Of a stretch of DNA of 64,000 bases, positions 25,876-34,458 are shown in pieces (position 1 is the first letter of the stretch; each line of letters starts with the position of its first letter). Location: NCBI GenBank assembly GCA_949299755.1, contig CASGBA010000003.1:124001-188000 (forward strand). The letters run 5' to 3'. Source of the DNA: an uncultured Treponema sp. (lineage in GTDB: Bacteria > Spirochaetota > Spirochaetia > Treponematales > Treponemataceae). The position numbers were made by a program, and so were the translations under genes. The notes under the pieces are model-generated. The model did not search any database. It saw nothing but the letters and a program-made list of their open reading frames with translations, and had not been told where the DNA came from.

Positions 25876-25918
25876 AATACGGATCTTAAGGTGGCGTTTC
25901 CATTTTAAGATTCGTATT
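25876..25918 (+). other. Hairpin between flgE and flbD
   Basis: Two 14-base arms (25876-25889 and 25905-25918) pair completely if one G-U is allowed, around a 15-base loop. Only a short mixed tail (ATCTTTTAT) follows, so it may be a partial terminator or an mRNA processing/stability site that keeps hook-protein mRNA more abundant than downstream messages. Confidence 0.55.
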
Positions 25919-25974
25919 ATCTTTTATATTTGAAACTTAAAGCAAAATAAGATAGAATGTTTTAAGGATATGCA

Positions 25975-26172
25975 ATGATTAAAGTGACACAGCTTAACGG
26001 CAAACAGTATTGGATTAATCCTCACCAGATTGAAGCTATCGAAACCAATCCTGATGTTACTTTGTCAATGCTTTCCGGAAAAAAACTTGTTATACGCGAG
26101 ACTCCGGAAGAGATTCTTGACCGTATCGTTGAATACCGTAAGCGTATAGGCGCATTCAAAAACGAGGAGTAA
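25975..26172 (+). CDS. flbD: Flagellar protein FlbD
   Basis: A 65-residue protein of the FlbD family (PF06289): MIKVTQLNGKQYWINPHQIEAIETNPDVTLSMLSGKKLVIRETPEEI matches the family along its length. ATG 25975 is preceded by AAGGA. Function is not well defined; genes of this family sit between flgE and motA in spirochaetes and some Firmicutes. It is unrelated to the Caulobacter regulator of the same name. Seven bases separate it from motA. Confidence 0.92.
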   Translation: MIKVTQLNGKQYWINPHQIEAIETNPDVTLSMLSGKKLVIRETPEEILDRIVEYRKRIGAFKNEE

Positions 26173-26179
26173 AACCCGG

Positions 26180-26959
26180 ATGGATATAGCTACCTTCATT
26201 GGAATTTTCGGCGGCATGGGTTGTGTTATTTTCGGTTCTTATATGAGCGGTTCTTTGAATGGACTTCTTGACCTTCCGTCTGTTTTTGTAACCATAGGCG
26301 GTTCCTACGCCTGTCTGTTCATTACTTATCCCTTGTCCTATGCCGTGGGTATCTTCAAGGTTATGGGCCGTGTTTTTAAAACCTGGGACTTTGAGGAAAA
26401 GGCCATTGTCCAGAGACTCGTTACATTTTCCGAAAAAGCCCGCCGTGAAGGTATTCTTGCCCTGGAAGAAGAAATCCAGGATTTGGATGATGAATTCATG
26501 CGCAACGGCCTGCGCCTTGTGGTTGACGGTACGGACGGCGAGGTTATCCGCTCCCTTATGGAAAACGAGCTGAACCAGATGGAAAACCGGCACAACACAT
26601 GGATATCCCTTGTAAACACCTGGGCTACTCTTGGTCCTGGTTTCGGAATGCTTGGTACGGTTATAGGTCTTATAGGAATGCTCAATAACCTTGAGGATAA
26701 AACCTCCCTCGGTCCCAATATGGCTGTCGCTCTTGTCACCACCCTGTACGGCTCTATTCTCCAGAACTGGCTTTTTGTGCCTATAGCGGGAAAACTGGGG
26801 TACCATAATTCACTGGAAGTTAAGTCAAAAGAAATGATTATAGAAGGTGTCCTTTCGATTCAAACCGGGGATAACCCCCGTATCCTGGCCCAGAAGCTGC
26901 TTACTTATCTTTCCCCGAAAGACAAGAAAGTCATTGAATCGGATGTACTTAAGGATTAA
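26180..26959 (+). CDS. motA: Flagellar stator protein MotA
   Basis: A 259-residue inner-membrane proton-channel subunit. Membrane segments include the first helix (TFIGIFGGMGCVIFGSYMSG), PSVFVTIGGSYACLFITYPL, and the paired C-terminal helices after TWATLGPGFGMLGTVIGLIGML and MAVALVTTLYGSILQNWLFVP. The cytoplasmic loop carries charged residues for contact with FliG (REGILALEEEI, LRLVVDGTDGEVIRSLM). GAGGAG at the end of flbD supplies the ribosome site. It partners MotB, nine bases downstream. Confidence 0.97.
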   Translation: MDIATFIGIFGGMGCVIFGSYMSGSLNGLLDLPSVFVTIGGSYACLFITYPLSYAVGIFKVMGRVFKTWDFEEKAIVQRLVTFSEKARREGILALEEEIQDLDDEFMRNGLRLVVDGTDGEVIRSLMENELNQMENRHNTWISLVNTWATLGPGFGMLGTVIGLIGMLNNLEDKTSLGPNMAVALVTTLYGSILQNWLFVPIAGKLGYHNSLEVKSKEMIIEGVLSIQTGDNPRILAQKLLTYLSPKDKKVIESDVLKD

Positions 26960-26968
26960 GGACAGAGT

Positions 26969-27682
26969 ATGGGAAGAAAACAGGCCCCCAGGGCGGCGGG
27001 ATCAGGATGGCTTAACACCTATGCGGACATGGTAACCCTCATGCTCTGCTTTTTTGTCATGCTTTTCAATCCGTCCGAGGTTGACATTACTGAATTGGCG
27101 GCCCTTACCGCTTCCATAAGCGGTGATCCCACCCATGGCGGGAAATCCCTGGCGGCCGGGAGGTTGTCCGATTTGGGAAACAACATCAATTCCATGCCGT
27201 CCATGGAGAAAGGCCGGTCTCTGGGTCTTGCCGCTAAAAAGGCTGTGAGTCTTTTCGCTCCGGAAATAAAATCCTCAAAAATAACGATTACCAGTGATGA
27301 GAGGGGTCTGGTTATAACCTTGGCAGCGGATTCTTTTTTCAGAACCGCCAGCGCAGAATTAAACATAGAGGAAACAAGGGATACCCTTTTGAAAATAGCC
27401 GGATTCCTTTCCGACGAGGGGCTTTCTTCCCGCCGTTTCCGCATAGAAGGCCATACGGATTCAGGGGACACGGATCCGGATGTATGGCCCAGCAATTGGG
27501 AGCTTTCCACAGCCCGGGCGGTAAATGTTCTCCACTACCTTACCGATTTCGGTGCGGATGAGAAACGGTTTTCCGTGGCGGGTTATGCGGATACAAGGCC
27601 TTTTTACTCCAATGATACAGCTGAGGGGAGGGCTTACAACAGGCGTGTGGATATAATTATCCTTGATGAAGGTCATTTTTAA
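26969..27682 (+). CDS. motB: Flagellar stator protein MotB
   Basis: A 237-residue protein with a short cytoplasmic N-terminus, a single membrane helix carrying the proton-binding Asp20 ([19 protein letters not shown]), a periplasmic plug/linker and a C-terminal OmpA-like peptidoglycan-binding domain ([52 protein letters not shown]). Length is normal for spirochaetal MotB. It anchors MotA to the cell wall. Confidence 0.97.
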   Translation: MGRKQAPRAAGSGWLNTYADMVTLMLCFFVMLFNPSEVDITELAALTASISGDPTHGGKSLAAGRLSDLGNNINSMPSMEKGRSLGLAAKKAVSLFAPEIKSSKITITSDERGLVITLAADSFFRTASAELNIEETRDTLLKIAGFLSDEGLSSRRFRIEGHTDSGDTDPDVWPSNWELSTARAVNVLHYLTDFGADEKRFSVAGYADTRPFYSNDTAEGRAYNRRVDIIILDEGHF

Positions 27683-27691
27683 TGATATAAT
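27663..27691 (+). promoter_or_regulatory. Candidate internal promoter before fliL
   Basis: TTGATG (27663-27668) and a perfect TATAAT (27686-27691) are spaced 17 bp, spanning the motB stop codon. It could give fliL and the switch/export genes expression independent of the hook genes. It is inside a long operon, so chance occurrence cannot be excluded. Confidence 0.45.
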
Positions 27692-27754
27692 ATTTCGGTG
27701 GTATTGGGTTTTAACTGCTTTTGAGGCCCCCTGCCGATTAAAAAGGAAGTAGGT

Positions 27755-28282
27755 ATGAGCGATCAAAATGATATTGAAATGGATGCCGGCGTTGCCGACG
27801 GGTCATCCAAAGGCGCAGGGCTTTTACCCCAGCTTTTAAAATGGATAGCAATTTCTCTGGGCGCTCTCATTTTTATAGTGACCGTTGTAGTAATAACGGT
27901 GAATGTCATGGGATTAACCGGGCGTTCCACCACCACAGCCCCTGTTTCCGAGGAATACATCGGTCAGCAGGATGTCTTGGATTGGTACCAGGCTGTAAAC
28001 ACCATACAAACCCGCTCCGCCGATACAATCGCTGCCTCCATAATGGTTGACGTGGCCCTTGGCTTTACCTTCGGCGACAAATCCACGCCGGCTGAATTGT
28101 CTTCCCGCATTGTGGAATTGAGGGATTTCCTTCGTTCATTTTTCAACAGCAAGACAGTTTCAGAGTTGAAAAATGAGGCGAAAATTAAGATTGAAATCAG
28201 GAATTATATAAACGATAATATTTTAACGAGGACAAAAATCAGGGATGTGCGTTTCACCAGATACGACATCATTGAGCAATAG
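27755..28282 (+). CDS. fliL: Flagellar basal-body protein FliL
   Basis: A 175-residue single-pass membrane protein: an acidic N-terminus, one membrane helix (about residues 30-53, WIAISLGALIFIVTVVVITVNVM) and a periplasmic FliL domain (TRSADTIAASIMVDVALGFTFGDKSTPAELSSRIVELRDFLRSFFNSKT...ILTRTKIRDVRFTRYDIIEQ). FliL surrounds or supports the stator. The GGAAG ribosome site lies just upstream of ATG 27755. Confidence 0.94.
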   Translation: MSDQNDIEMDAGVADGSSKGAGLLPQLLKWIAISLGALIFIVTVVVITVNVMGLTGRSTTTAPVSEEYIGQQDVLDWYQAVNTIQTRSADTIAASIMVDVALGFTFGDKSTPAELSSRIVELRDFLRSFFNSKTVSELKNEAKIKIEIRNYINDNILTRTKIRDVRFTRYDIIEQ

Positions 28283-28309
28283 CGGTTTTCCTGCTATGTA
28301 AGGACGGCG

Positions 28310-29344
28310 ATGACAGAAGTTTTATCACAGGACGAAATTGACCAGTTACTCACCGCAATAAGCGCCGGCGATACGGAAACGGAAGATTTTCGGCCTACTA
28401 CTGACACGCGGAAAATCAAGATTTATGACTTTAAGCGGCCGGACAAATTCTCAAAGGAGCAGATCCGTACTGTTTCCATAATGCATGAAACCTTTGCCCG
28501 TCTGACGACCACCGCCCTTTCCGCCCAATTGCGGAGTATGGCCCATGTGCATGTGGCTTCCGTCGATCAGCTTACCTATGAGGAATTTATCCGTTCCATA
28601 CCGACTCCGACCACACTGGCAGTAATAAACATGGATCCCTTGAAAGGGAACGCCATATTGGAAATAGACCCTTCAGTAACCTTTTCCATTATTGACAGAC
28701 TTTTTGGTGGAACCGGCCAGGGCGGGGCAAAGGTTCAGCGTGATTTAACCGACATCGAGCAGGCTGTTATGGAAGGCATAATTGTCCGCATTCTGGCAAA
28801 TATGAGGGAAGCCTGGACACAGGTTATTGACCTCCGGCCCAGGTTGGGACAGATTGAAACAAATCCCCAGTTCGCCCAGATTGTTCCCCCGTCTGAAATG
28901 GTTGTTCTTGTAACACTGGAAACAAAGGTTGGTGAGGAAGAGGGGATGATGAACTTCTGTATCCCTTACATTACAATTGAGCCCATCATCTCAAAGTTAT
29001 CCAGCCAGTTCTGGTTTTCTTCCGTAAGACGGAGTTCCACGACCCAGTACATGGGTGTATTGAAGGAAAAACTCTCCTCGGTGGAAATGGACGTGGTGGC
29101 GGAAATAGGTACCATAAATCTTCCTGTCAGGGATGTTTTGGCCCTGCATACAGGTGATGTCATACGGCTTTCAAATGTCCGGGTGGGGGATCCTTTCACT
29201 TTGAGTGTTGGAAGCAAAAAGAAATTTCTGTGCCAGGCGGGCGTTATAGGAAAAAAAGTCGCTGTTCAAATTTTGAAAAAGCTGGCAGAGATAGATCAGG
29301 ATGATTTTGAAGAACTATCTGTAGAAGGAGACGAATATGAGTGA
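28310..29344 (+). CDS. fliM: Flagellar motor switch protein FliM
   Basis: A 344-residue C-ring protein. The N-terminal CheY-P binding peptide (VLSQDEIDQLL) is present, then the CheC-like middle domain (FSKEQIRTVSIMHETFARLTTTALS, IDRLFGGTGQGG, GIIVRILANMREAW) and the C-terminal SpoA/FliN-like domain (VDVVAEIGTINLPVRDVLALHTGDVIRLSN). It overlaps the next gene by eight bases, consistent with stoichiometric switch assembly. Confidence 0.97.
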   Translation: MTEVLSQDEIDQLLTAISAGDTETEDFRPTTDTRKIKIYDFKRPDKFSKEQIRTVSIMHETFARLTTTALSAQLRSMAHVHVASVDQLTYEEFIRSIPTPTTLAVINMDPLKGNAILEIDPSVTFSIIDRLFGGTGQGGAKVQRDLTDIEQAVMEGIIVRILANMREAWTQVIDLRPRLGQIETNPQFAQIVPPSEMVVLVTLETKVGEEEGMMNFCIPYITIEPIISKLSSQFWFSSVRRSSTTQYMGVLKEKLSSVEMDVVAEIGTINLPVRDVLALHTGDVIRLSNVRVGDPFTLSVGSKKKFLCQAGVIGKKVAVQILKKLAEIDQDDFEELSVEGDEYE

Positions 29345-30515
29345 TGGATCCATATCACAGGATGAAATTGACGCTTTGCTTGCCGGTGTTGATATGGGCG
29401 GAATGGGAAATGCGCCTGTTTCTTCTGCAAAGACATTCACTGAATCCCAGAAAACTGCTCTCAACTCTTTTTTTCAAAATATAAAGCCTTCCCTTAAATC
29501 AAACTATGATTCCATGACCGGTGGAAATGTTTCCGTGGACGGTCCTGAAATTTCAGTTAAGACAAGGGACGGTCTCCTCCGGAATTTACCTGAAATGGTT
29601 ACCGCCACTGTAATTGATTTTACAGGAGGGCTTTCAGGGGATCATTTGTTTATCATGCAGCCGGAACTTGCCCAAAAAATTGTCAGCATGGTTAACAACG
29701 AGCCTGGCGTCGAGCTTGACGATATGGCTTTATCTGTTTTAAGCGAGACTGTTTCCCAACACGTAAGTGTTGAGGAAACCGAAATGGAGAAAAACGGTAT
29801 TTCCGGAGCCGCAAACAATCCTGCGGAGACAGTTCATGTTCCGAAGGCAATGGTAAGGTTCCCCCAGCAGGATTTTGCCGTTTTCCAGTATTCTATAAGC
29901 ATAGACGGTTCTTCCTATCCTTTGTGGGAAGTAATGCAGTATCAGTCTGCACTTGATCTGGCGAAGGCTTTTGGCGCCGCCGATTCCGCAGGAGACAAGG
30001 GACAATCCGCCATGGCCGGTATGCAGGAAGCTCCTATGGGAATGGGAATGAATTCCGGGGATCCTTCTGCCGGAATGAATATGGGCGGAATGAATATGGG
30101 AGGCCTTAACATGGCTGGAATGAATATGGGTGGTTTCGGAGGCAACCAGGCCGGCATGATGGGCGGAATGTCTTCCGGAAATATTATGCCCGGCATGAAT
30201 CCCAATGTCCAGCCTGTCCAGTTCCCCAACATACAGAATGCCGCTTTAACCCAGGAACAGGGGAATATCGGTCTTATCATGGATGTTTACATGGAAATGA
30301 CCGTTGAACTTGGGCGTACTAAAAAAGCCATAAAAGAAATACTTGGAATGGGTGAGGGGACAATCATCGAGCTGGATAAACTTGCCGGTGAACCCGTTGA
30401 CATACTTGTAAACCATAAGCCCATAGCGAAGGGTGAGGTTGTTGTCATAGACGAAAATTTCGGTGTGCGTGTTACTGAAATACTTTCACCGTCGGAGCGT
30501 GTCTCTGATGTATAG
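29337..30515 (+). CDS. fliY: Flagellar motor switch protein FliY (FliN-type) with Met/Gly-rich linker
   Basis: A 392-residue protein. The N-terminus repeats the FliM-type CheY-binding motif (GSISQDEIDALLAGV), the middle has a CheC-like domain (LPEMVTATVIDFTGGLSGDHLFIM, LDDMALSVLSETVSQHV), and the C-terminus is a SpoA domain (VYMEMTVELGRTKKAIKEILGMGEGTIIELDKLAGEPVDILVNHKPIAKGEVVVIDENFGVRVTEI). Between them, about residues 222-288, lies a stretch built mainly of Met, Gly and Asn (GMNMGG-like repeats). FliY forms the base of the C-ring with FliM and contacts export and chemotaxis proteins. Confidence 0.95.
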   Translation: MSDGSISQDEIDALLAGVDMGGMGNAPVSSAKTFTESQKTALNSFFQNIKPSLKSNYDSMTGGNVSVDGPEISVKTRDGLLRNLPEMVTATVIDFTGGLSGDHLFIMQPELAQKIVSMVNNEPGVELDDMALSVLSETVSQHVSVEETEMEKNGISGAANNPAETVHVPKAMVRFPQQDFAVFQYSISIDGSSYPLWEVMQYQSALDLAKAFGAADSAGDKGQSAMAGMQEAPMGMGMNSGDPSAGMNMGGMNMGGLNMAGMNMGGFGGNQAGMMGGMSSGNIMPGMNPNVQPVQFPNIQNAALTQEQGNIGLIMDVYMEMTVELGRTKKAIKEILGMGEGTIIELDKLAGEPVDILVNHKPIAKGEVVVIDENFGVRVTEILSPSERVSDV

Positions 30516-30549
30516 AAAATAAAAACGAACTTGTTGGGTGGGGAGTTTA

Positions 30550-31341
30550 ATGTATCATATCTCGAAAACAAGGCCTTTGTTGCCGGTAATTTTCCGGATG
30601 TGGCTTTTTTTTACGGTTTTTACTGTTTTTTTCGGCGGTGTTTCCCATGGCCAGGACAGTGTTCCGGCGGAAGGAGCTTCCACGGATAATGTGTCCCTGG
30701 AAACAGAATCCGTGGAAGGTGGTGCCATTGACGGGAACCGGAATGAAATCCGTGAAGAGGACATTTTAATTTCACCACAGGATGTGGCTCCCCTTGAAGG
30801 GGATGTGGCCGGAAGCCGGTCTCCCGTTGGTTCCCTGTTTAAGCTTGCTTTGATTCTTATCCTGCTGTGCGTTGCCTGTTATTTTGTCCTGAAGTACTTG
30901 AAAAAATCATCCACCGATACGGCGGCAGACGCCTTTTTGAAAAATGTAGCCTCTCTCCCCCTTGCACCTGGAAAATCCGTTTCCGTTGTCACTTTGGGGG
31001 AACAGGCTTTCCTTATAGGAGTGGCGGATCATTCCGTTTCCCTGATTGCGGAAATAACAGATGCCGAGTTAATTGACAGGATGAATCTGAATGCGGATAT
31101 TTCCGCCGAAAAACGAAAGTCCTTCATGGACATTCTTTCAGGACTGATTCCCAAATACAGACAGCAGGGAGGCTCACCCTCCGGAACCCCTTTCCAGTCC
31201 TCCACTGACGAGGCGGCGGCTTTTTTACGTAGTAGCCGTGAAAGGCTTAAAACAAGGTCTTCGGGTTCTTCTTTGCGGGATGGCGGGGCTTCTGCCGGAG
31301 GAGAAAATCCTGAGAACAGTAACAACGGAGGACGGGAATGA
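30550..31341 (+). CDS. fliO: Flagellar export protein FliO/FliZ
   Basis: A 263-residue membrane protein from ATG 30550 with GGGGAG five bases upstream (the ORF opens at GTG 30538). It has an N-terminal signal-like segment (LLPVIFRMWLFFTVFTVFFGGVSHG), an acidic extracytoplasmic stretch, one membrane helix (about residues 94-116, GSLFKLALILILLCVACYFVLKYL), and a small beta domain (ASLPLAPGKSVSVVTLGEQAFLIGVADHSVSLIAEI) diagnostic of FliO. The Ser/Gly-rich tail is disordered. FliO assists assembly of the FliP ring. The gene ends in a 4-base overlap with fliP. Confidence 0.88.
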   Translation: MYHISKTRPLLPVIFRMWLFFTVFTVFFGGVSHGQDSVPAEGASTDNVSLETESVEGGAIDGNRNEIREEDILISPQDVAPLEGDVAGSRSPVGSLFKLALILILLCVACYFVLKYLKKSSTDTAADAFLKNVASLPLAPGKSVSVVTLGEQAFLIGVADHSVSLIAEITDAELIDRMNLNADISAEKRKSFMDILSGLIPKYRQQGGSPSGTPFQSSTDEAAAFLRSSRERLKTRSSGSSLRDGGASAGGENPENSNNGGRE

Positions 31342-32162
31342 TGGTTTTGTTTTCTCCAAAAAAAGCCGCCGTGTTTTTTGCCTTTCTCCTTGTGTTTCTG
31401 CCTCTTGCATTAAATGCCCAGGAATTCCCCCAGGGTTCCGGTTCCGGGACAACGGAAATAAATGCGGAACGCCAAGCCGGCAGGTTTCCCTTCATCAATT
31501 TTGAAATACGGGAACCCGAATCATCCAGGGAAGTGGCGTTTTCAGTTCAGGTTCTCCTGCTCCTTACAATTTTATCCCTGGCACCTAGTATCCTTATACT
31601 CACAACCAGTTTTTTAAGGATTTCCATTGTTCTTGATTTTATAAAGAGGGCTCTTTCCCTCCAACAGGTTCCCCCGACACAGGTATTAAACGGAATTGCC
31701 CTTTTTTTAACCCTGTTTATTATGTGGCCTACTTTTTCTGATGTTTACACAAATGCATTCAGACCCATGGCTGAGGGGGAAATGAATATTGAGACTGCTT
31801 ACCAGGAAGCTTCCAAGCCTCTGCGTCTTTTTATGTTCCGGCAAATGTCGAACGACACCACTTCCCTGCAGCTTTTTATGGCTATGGCCGGCTTGGAACG
31901 CCCCGAGACCTTGGCGGACGTTCCAACCCATGTTCTTATTCCGGCTTATGTACTCCATGAGCTTACTGTTGCGTTTACAATAGGTATTTATCTTTATATA
32001 CCGTTTATAATAATTGACATGGTTGTGGCAAGTATCCTTATGTCGATAGGTATGATTATGCTTCCCCCCGTCCAAATATCCATGCCATTCAAGTTGATTT
32101 TATTTGTGCTTGTGGACGGGTGGACTCTTTTAACCCAGCAGCTTTTTGTTTCATTCAGATGA
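31338..32162 (+). CDS. fliP: Flagellar export gate protein FliP
   Basis: A 274-residue export-gate subunit. It has a signal peptide (about 1-28), then the conserved first helix region (VAFSVQVLLLLTILSLAPSILILTTSFLRISIVLDFIKRALS), the QVPPTQVLNGIALFLTLFIMWP motif, and the C-terminal pair (PAYVLHELTVAFTIGIYLYIPFIIIDMVVASILMSIGMIMLPPVQISMPFKLILFVLVDGW). FliP forms the core of the export gate with FliQ and FliR. The start ATG overlaps fliO (ATGA). Confidence 0.97.
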   Translation: MMVLFSPKKAAVFFAFLLVFLPLALNAQEFPQGSGSGTTEINAERQAGRFPFINFEIREPESSREVAFSVQVLLLLTILSLAPSILILTTSFLRISIVLDFIKRALSLQQVPPTQVLNGIALFLTLFIMWPTFSDVYTNAFRPMAEGEMNIETAYQEASKPLRLFMFRQMSNDTTSLQLFMAMAGLERPETLADVPTHVLIPAYVLHELTVAFTIGIYLYIPFIIIDMVVASILMSIGMIMLPPVQISMPFKLILFVLVDGWTLLTQQLFVSFR

Positions 32163-32216
32163 AGTGAAACATAAGGGTGAAAGTTTTTGGTATTTTTTAT
32201 TGAAAGGAGGCGCGGA

Positions 32217-32486
32217 ATGTCTTTAGGTGATGTTGTTTCCCTTATGAGGGAGGGAATTATCGAGCTTTTCATTATTGTGGCCCCTGTGCTTGCCGCGGCT
32301 CTTATTGTCGGATTGATTGTTTCAATTTTGCAGGCTGCGACTTCCATTCAGGAACAAACCCTTACCTTTGTTCCCAAGTTAATCGCTATTTTCGCCATGT
32401 TGGCGCTTTTAGGTGGCTGGATGTTTTCCCGGTGTGTGGAATACACCCGCCGTATTTTTATGATGATTTCTGAGATAACCCGCTGA
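32217..32486 (+). CDS. fliQ: Flagellar export gate protein FliQ
   Basis: An 89-residue two-helix membrane protein, the usual FliQ length. I use ATG 32217 with AAGGAGG six bases upstream; an ORF extending to 32187 is spurious. It contains the conserved APVLAAALIVGLIVSILQAATSIQEQTLTFVPKL and the second helix (LIAIFAMLALLGGWMF). Its last base overlaps the fliR start codon. Confidence 0.97.
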   Translation: MSLGDVVSLMREGIIELFIIVAPVLAAALIVGLIVSILQAATSIQEQTLTFVPKLIAIFAMLALLGGWMFSRCVEYTRRIFMMISEITR

Positions 32487-33286
32487 TGAATTTAACGCCT
32501 TTTTCGGATATTCTTACCCAGCTCCCCTTTTTTGTCCTGGTGACGGTAAGGATTCTGGCTGTGATCATGACTTCTCCTCTTCTATCAATCCAGTCAGTGC
32601 CCCGTATCGCTAAATTCGGACTTGCCGGATTGACCGGCTTCCTTGTTTTTCCAGGGGCTTATAGTACAGGTTGGAGCGGGGATCCTTTCACTCTTTTTTT
32701 TCTGCTGCTTATCATAGGGGAGGCATTGCTGGGTGCTTTGACAGGACTGTTTGTAAGCATTGTGTTTTCAGCTTTCAGTTCCGCCGGGCAGTTTTTTTCA
32801 TATCAGATGGGTTTCGGAGCTTCAGAAGTTTATGATGCTCTGGCACAGGTTGAAAACCCGCTGTTGGGACAGTTTTTCAATTTAATGGCGATGCTTGTTT
32901 TTCTGCAGATAAACGGTTTTTATGAATTATTCATACGTGGTATTATGCACAGCATACAGGGTGTAAATTGTTTTTCCCTGATTAACGGTGGAGATGTGGT
33001 GGTCCCCTTCCTGGTAAATTCCCTGGGAGCCCTTTTCATGAATGCGGCTGTTATTTCCCTGCCGGTGATCGGCACTCTTTTTTTGATTCATGTCACGATG
33101 GGGCTTTTATCAAAAGCCGCTCCCCAGATGAATCTTTTGTCGGAAGGTTTTCCCATAACGATTTTAGTCACCTTTTTCGTGCTGGTTCTCCTGCTTCCAA
33201 GAATGATAAATGTTTTTATCGCAGTAATGAATCACGGGTTCCATGTTTTCCGGGAGCTTTTGGTGGGATTGGGGGCTTCCTTATGA
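32486..33286 (+). CDS. fliR: Flagellar export gate protein FliR
   Basis: A 266-residue polytopic protein of the FliR/SctT family, starting in TGATG overlap with fliQ. Conserved blocks: RILAVIMTSPLLSIQSVPRIAKFGLAGLTGFLVFP, GEALLGALTGLFVSIVFSAFSSAGQFFSYQMGFG, FNLMAMLVFLQINGFYELF and GLLSKAAPQMNLLSEGFPITILV. A 4-base ATGA overlap couples it to flhB. Confidence 0.96.
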   Translation: MNLTPFSDILTQLPFFVLVTVRILAVIMTSPLLSIQSVPRIAKFGLAGLTGFLVFPGAYSTGWSGDPFTLFFLLLIIGEALLGALTGLFVSIVFSAFSSAGQFFSYQMGFGASEVYDALAQVENPLLGQFFNLMAMLVFLQINGFYELFIRGIMHSIQGVNCFSLINGGDVVVPFLVNSLGALFMNAAVISLPVIGTLFLIHVTMGLLSKAAPQMNLLSEGFPITILVTFFVLVLLLPRMINVFIAVMNHGFHVFRELLVGLGASL

Positions 33287-34455
33287 TTGTCCGTTCTTTT
33301 GAATATGATGCTTTCAATCCTTGGGTTAAAACCTCCGCCTCATGCGTCGATTTGCAGTGGTTCGCTTCCGCTGAAGAAGAAGGCCGCACGGAAACACCTT
33401 CCGAGCACAAACTCAGGAAAGCCCGGGAAGAGGGACGGGTTGCAAAAAGCGCGGAAATAAGCGGAGCGGTAGTGCTTCTTGTCCCTGTTATAATCATCGC
33501 CTTTTCTGCGAAACATATGCTTGAAACATTTATGGAAATGACCCGCTTTTATCTTCTGCGCGCAACGGAAGGTAATTTTACGGATCCTGCCGTTGTTCGG
33601 TCTTTCCTCCGCTATTTCGCTATTCTGGTGGCTCCTGTGGCTCTTTCCGCTGTGGTCGCCGCCATAGTGTCCAACTTGATTCAAACCCGTGGATTTATTT
33701 TCAGCATGAAACCCTTAACCCCCCAGTTCAGTAAGGTTCTTCCAAATTTGGGAAGATTTTTTAAGAGGGCTCTTTTTTCTGCGGAGGGGATGTTCAATCT
33801 TGCGAAATCCCTTATAAAAATTACGGTTCTTGTTATCGTGTGCTACATCAGTGTCCGCTCTGAATTGCCAAAAATCATAATGATGATTGAAGCCGGTCTT
33901 TTTGATTCCGTTTCGTATATCGCTTCCCTTGTCCTCCGGCTGCTTTTAATTTCAGCTGTTTTCTTTTTGGTGGTTTCAATTCCCGATTATCTTTTCCAAA
34001 GACATCAATTTATGGAATCCCTCAAAATGTCAAAGCAGGAGGTAAAGGAGGAGTACAAGGAATTGGAAGGGGATCCGCTCGTAAAAGGAAGGATGAGGCA
34101 GCGTATGCGTGAAATGCTCGGCCGGAACATGGCCCTCAATGTTCCCAAAGCTGATGTGGTTATAACGAATCCTACCCATTATGCGGTTGCTGTCCAATAT
34201 GACCGCGCCACGATGCCCGCACCCATGATTATTGCCAAAGGACAGGATAATCTGGCTTTGCGGATAAAGGAAATAGCCCGGGAAAACAATGTGCCGGTGA
34301 TGGAAAATAAACCCCTTGCAAGAGCGTTGTTTTCTCAAGTTAAAATAGGTGATATTATTCCTCCGGAGTATTTTCAGGCCATGGCGGTTGTTTTTTCAAA
34401 GGTTTTTGCCATGGATTCCAGGAAAAAAGCCGGTGTTTTTATGGAGAATATGTAA
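33283..34455 (+). CDS. flhB: Flagellar export switch protein FlhB
   Basis: A 390-residue protein with four membrane segments and a cytoplasmic C-terminal domain. The N-terminal DLQWFASAEEEGRTETPSEHKLRKAREEGRVAKS matches the family, with about 22 extra residues before it. The C-terminal domain holds the autocleavage motif NPTH (from 34168, NPTHYAVAVQYD), then AKGQDNLALRIKEIARENNVP and KPLARALF. Cleavage between Asn and Pro switches substrate from hook to filament proteins, in concert with FliK. Confidence 0.97.
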   Translation: MIVRSFEYDAFNPWVKTSASCVDLQWFASAEEEGRTETPSEHKLRKAREEGRVAKSAEISGAVVLLVPVIIIAFSAKHMLETFMEMTRFYLLRATEGNFTDPAVVRSFLRYFAILVAPVALSAVVAAIVSNLIQTRGFIFSMKPLTPQFSKVLPNLGRFFKRALFSAEGMFNLAKSLIKITVLVIVCYISVRSELPKIIMMIEAGLFDSVSYIASLVLRLLLISAVFFLVVSIPDYLFQRHQFMESLKMSKQEVKEEYKELEGDPLVKGRMRQRMREMLGRNMALNVPKADVVITNPTHYAVAVQYDRATMPAPMIIAKGQDNLALRIKEIARENNVPVMENKPLARALFSQVKIGDIIPPEYFQAMAVVFSKVFAMDSRKKAGVFMENM

Positions 34456-34458
34456 CGT

